Part shown: piece after piece, positions 63,307-64,000 of the stretch
Layout of the letters: every line of letters starts with the position of its first letter
How positions within the stretch are numbered: the stretch's first letter is position 1
Assembly (NCBI GenBank): GCA_964418255.1
Contig: CAYQKV010000006.1
Coordinates: 69,199 to 133,198 of the forward strand
Direction: 5' to 3'
DNA length: 64,000 nt
Origin: CAG-1782 sp964418255
Lineage (GTDB): Bacteria; Bacillota; Clostridia; Christensenellales; DTU072
Program-made: the position numbers and the translations under genes
The notes under the pieces: model-generated
Told to the model about the DNA's origin: nothing
Databases searched by the model: none
The model's input: the letters and a program-made list of their open reading frames with translations, nothing else

Positions 63307-64000
63307 ATGAACGTAATAAAAAAAGGAGTTTTTTTCGACGGAAAAGCGAGGGTCGCGATAATCGACCTTAAAGACCTCGTCAACGAAGAAATAAAAATTC
63401 ACGACTTGTCGCCGCTCGCCGCGGCTGCGCTCGGAAGAGCGATGACGGCGGGCGCGTATATAAGCAATAACCTGAAAGATAAGGACAGCGCGTTTTCTAT
63501 GACGATAAAAGGCGGGGGAATACTCGGCGCGGTAGTCGTCGCGGGAAACGGCGGCAACGAGATAAGAGGATACGTCGAAAACACCAAAGCGGAATTGCCG
63601 CTAAAACAAGACGGACACCTCGACGTCGGCGGAGGAATAGGAACGGACGGTTTTATCACCGTGATAAAAGATTTGGGATTGAAAGAACCGTACGTAGGCA
63701 GGTGCGAACTCGTCAGCGGAGAAATCGCGGAGGACTTTACTAAATACCTCTATACGAGCGAGGGCGTGCACAGCGCGGTCGCTTTGGGAGTGAGGGTAAA
63801 TTCTTCGGGGTGCGTCGCCGCGGGCGGCGTGATTGTCGAAGCCTTGCCGGGACTTAATGACGACGAATTATTTATGACGGAAGACGTTATGAGTAATTTC
63901 AAAAACGTAAGCGAAACGCTGGAAAAAATGAGCCCGTCAGAGATATTCGATTTTTACTTTGCGCACCTCGACGCGGAAGGGTACGAAGAAGAGGAAATCG
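63307..64000 (+). CDS. hslO: 33 kDa chaperonin Hsp33, 3'-truncated by window edge
   Basis: 231 residues visible before the edge, from ATG 63307, 7 nt after the HAD gene. Hsp33 is a redox-switched holdase chaperone. Conserved family blocks seen: 'SPLAAAALGRAMTAGAYISN' (35-54), 'TIKGGGILGAVVVAGN' (65-80), 'RGYVENTKAELPLK' (85-98), 'DVGGGIGTDGFITVIKDLG' (102-120), 'PYVGRCELVSGEIAEDFTKY', and 'TSEGVHSAVALGV'. The C-terminal zinc-binding CXCX(n)CXXC switch lies beyond the window, so whether it is present cannot be judged. Confidence 0.94.
   Translation, partial: MNVIKKGVFFDGKARVAIIDLKDLVNEEIKIHDLSPLAAAALGRAMTAGAYISNNLKDKDSAFSMTIKGGGILGAVVVAGNGGNEIRGYVENTKAELPLKQDGHLDVGGGIGTDGFITVIKDLGLKEPYVGRCELVSGEIAEDFTKYLYTSEGVHSAVALGVRVNSSGCVAAGGVIVEALPGLNDDELFMTEDVMSNFKNVSETLEKMSPSEIFDFYFAHLDAEGYEEEEI

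Overview
The window looks like a chromosomal segment of a Bacillota (Clostridia-type) bacterium, probably an uncultivated gut lineage. The support is a whiA homologue next to murB, a type III glutamine synthetase, an L10-leader in front of rplJ-rplL, a HrcA/CIRCE-like site in front of groES-groEL, sigma-A type promoters with 17-nt spacers, and several very large InlB/MBG-type surface proteins. Most of the window has moderate GC and uniform codon use. The stretch from about 24.4 to 31 kb is clearly richer in AT and looks acquired.

Layout. 1-6 kb: 3' part of a large Ig-like surface protein, a degenerate TnpA/RAYT-like protein and a DUF898-like membrane protein. 6-14.2 kb: a housekeeping run uvrC, Cof-type HAD phosphatase, murB, whiA, dnaE. 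14.4-17.7 kb: YkvI-like transporter, ogt, a MATE exporter behind a structured leader, and tRNA-Gln. 17.8-21 kb: a four-helix-bundle protein and two broken genes (AlkP-superfamily, DUF6273 lipoprotein). 21.2-23.3 kb: glnN. 23.6-31 kb, minus strand: a sigma factor, secreted C39-like cysteine peptidase, probable membrane anti-sigma factor, small ORF, lipoprotein, and a metallopeptidase/LRR/Hint surface protein. 31.3-34 kb: an amino-acid ABC transporter. 34.8-39.3 kb: GH27, GH13 and EamA genes. 39.3-41.7 kb: a XRE regulator divergent from a MACPF-domain lipoprotein. 42-46 kb: rplJ-rplL, a DUF1540 protein and groES-groEL. 46.4-59.2 kb: a 3722-residue MBG-type surface protein and its membrane-anchored partner. 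59.3-64 kb: a pgsA-like gene, valS, a HAD phosphatase and a partial hslO.

How the parts work together, and what stands out. (1) The minus-strand module at 23.6-31 kb appears to be a self-contained sigma regulon. The sigma gene has its own sigma-A promoter, and two downstream start points carry the same motif (GTGGACAAA, 15 nt, GTTATAGTTTAT), which I propose is the promoter its product recognises. (2) The MACPF gene has a consensus promoter whose 17-nt spacer is itself a perfect inverted repeat, with a second copy near the promoter of the divergent XRE gene: a compact repressor switch for a putative pore-forming lipoprotein. (3) A family of structured repeats occurs seven times in four tracts. 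Each tract starts just after the stop codon of a gene, in the same direction as that gene. The stems differ between copies by compensatory changes, so the fold appears conserved. (4) The ABC transporter's binding protein looks circularly permuted, and its ATPase carries an extra segment of about 110 residues.

All family assignments are from reading motifs; no database search was run. Functions for the surface proteins, the 379-residue lipoprotein and the 62-residue ORF remain unknown.
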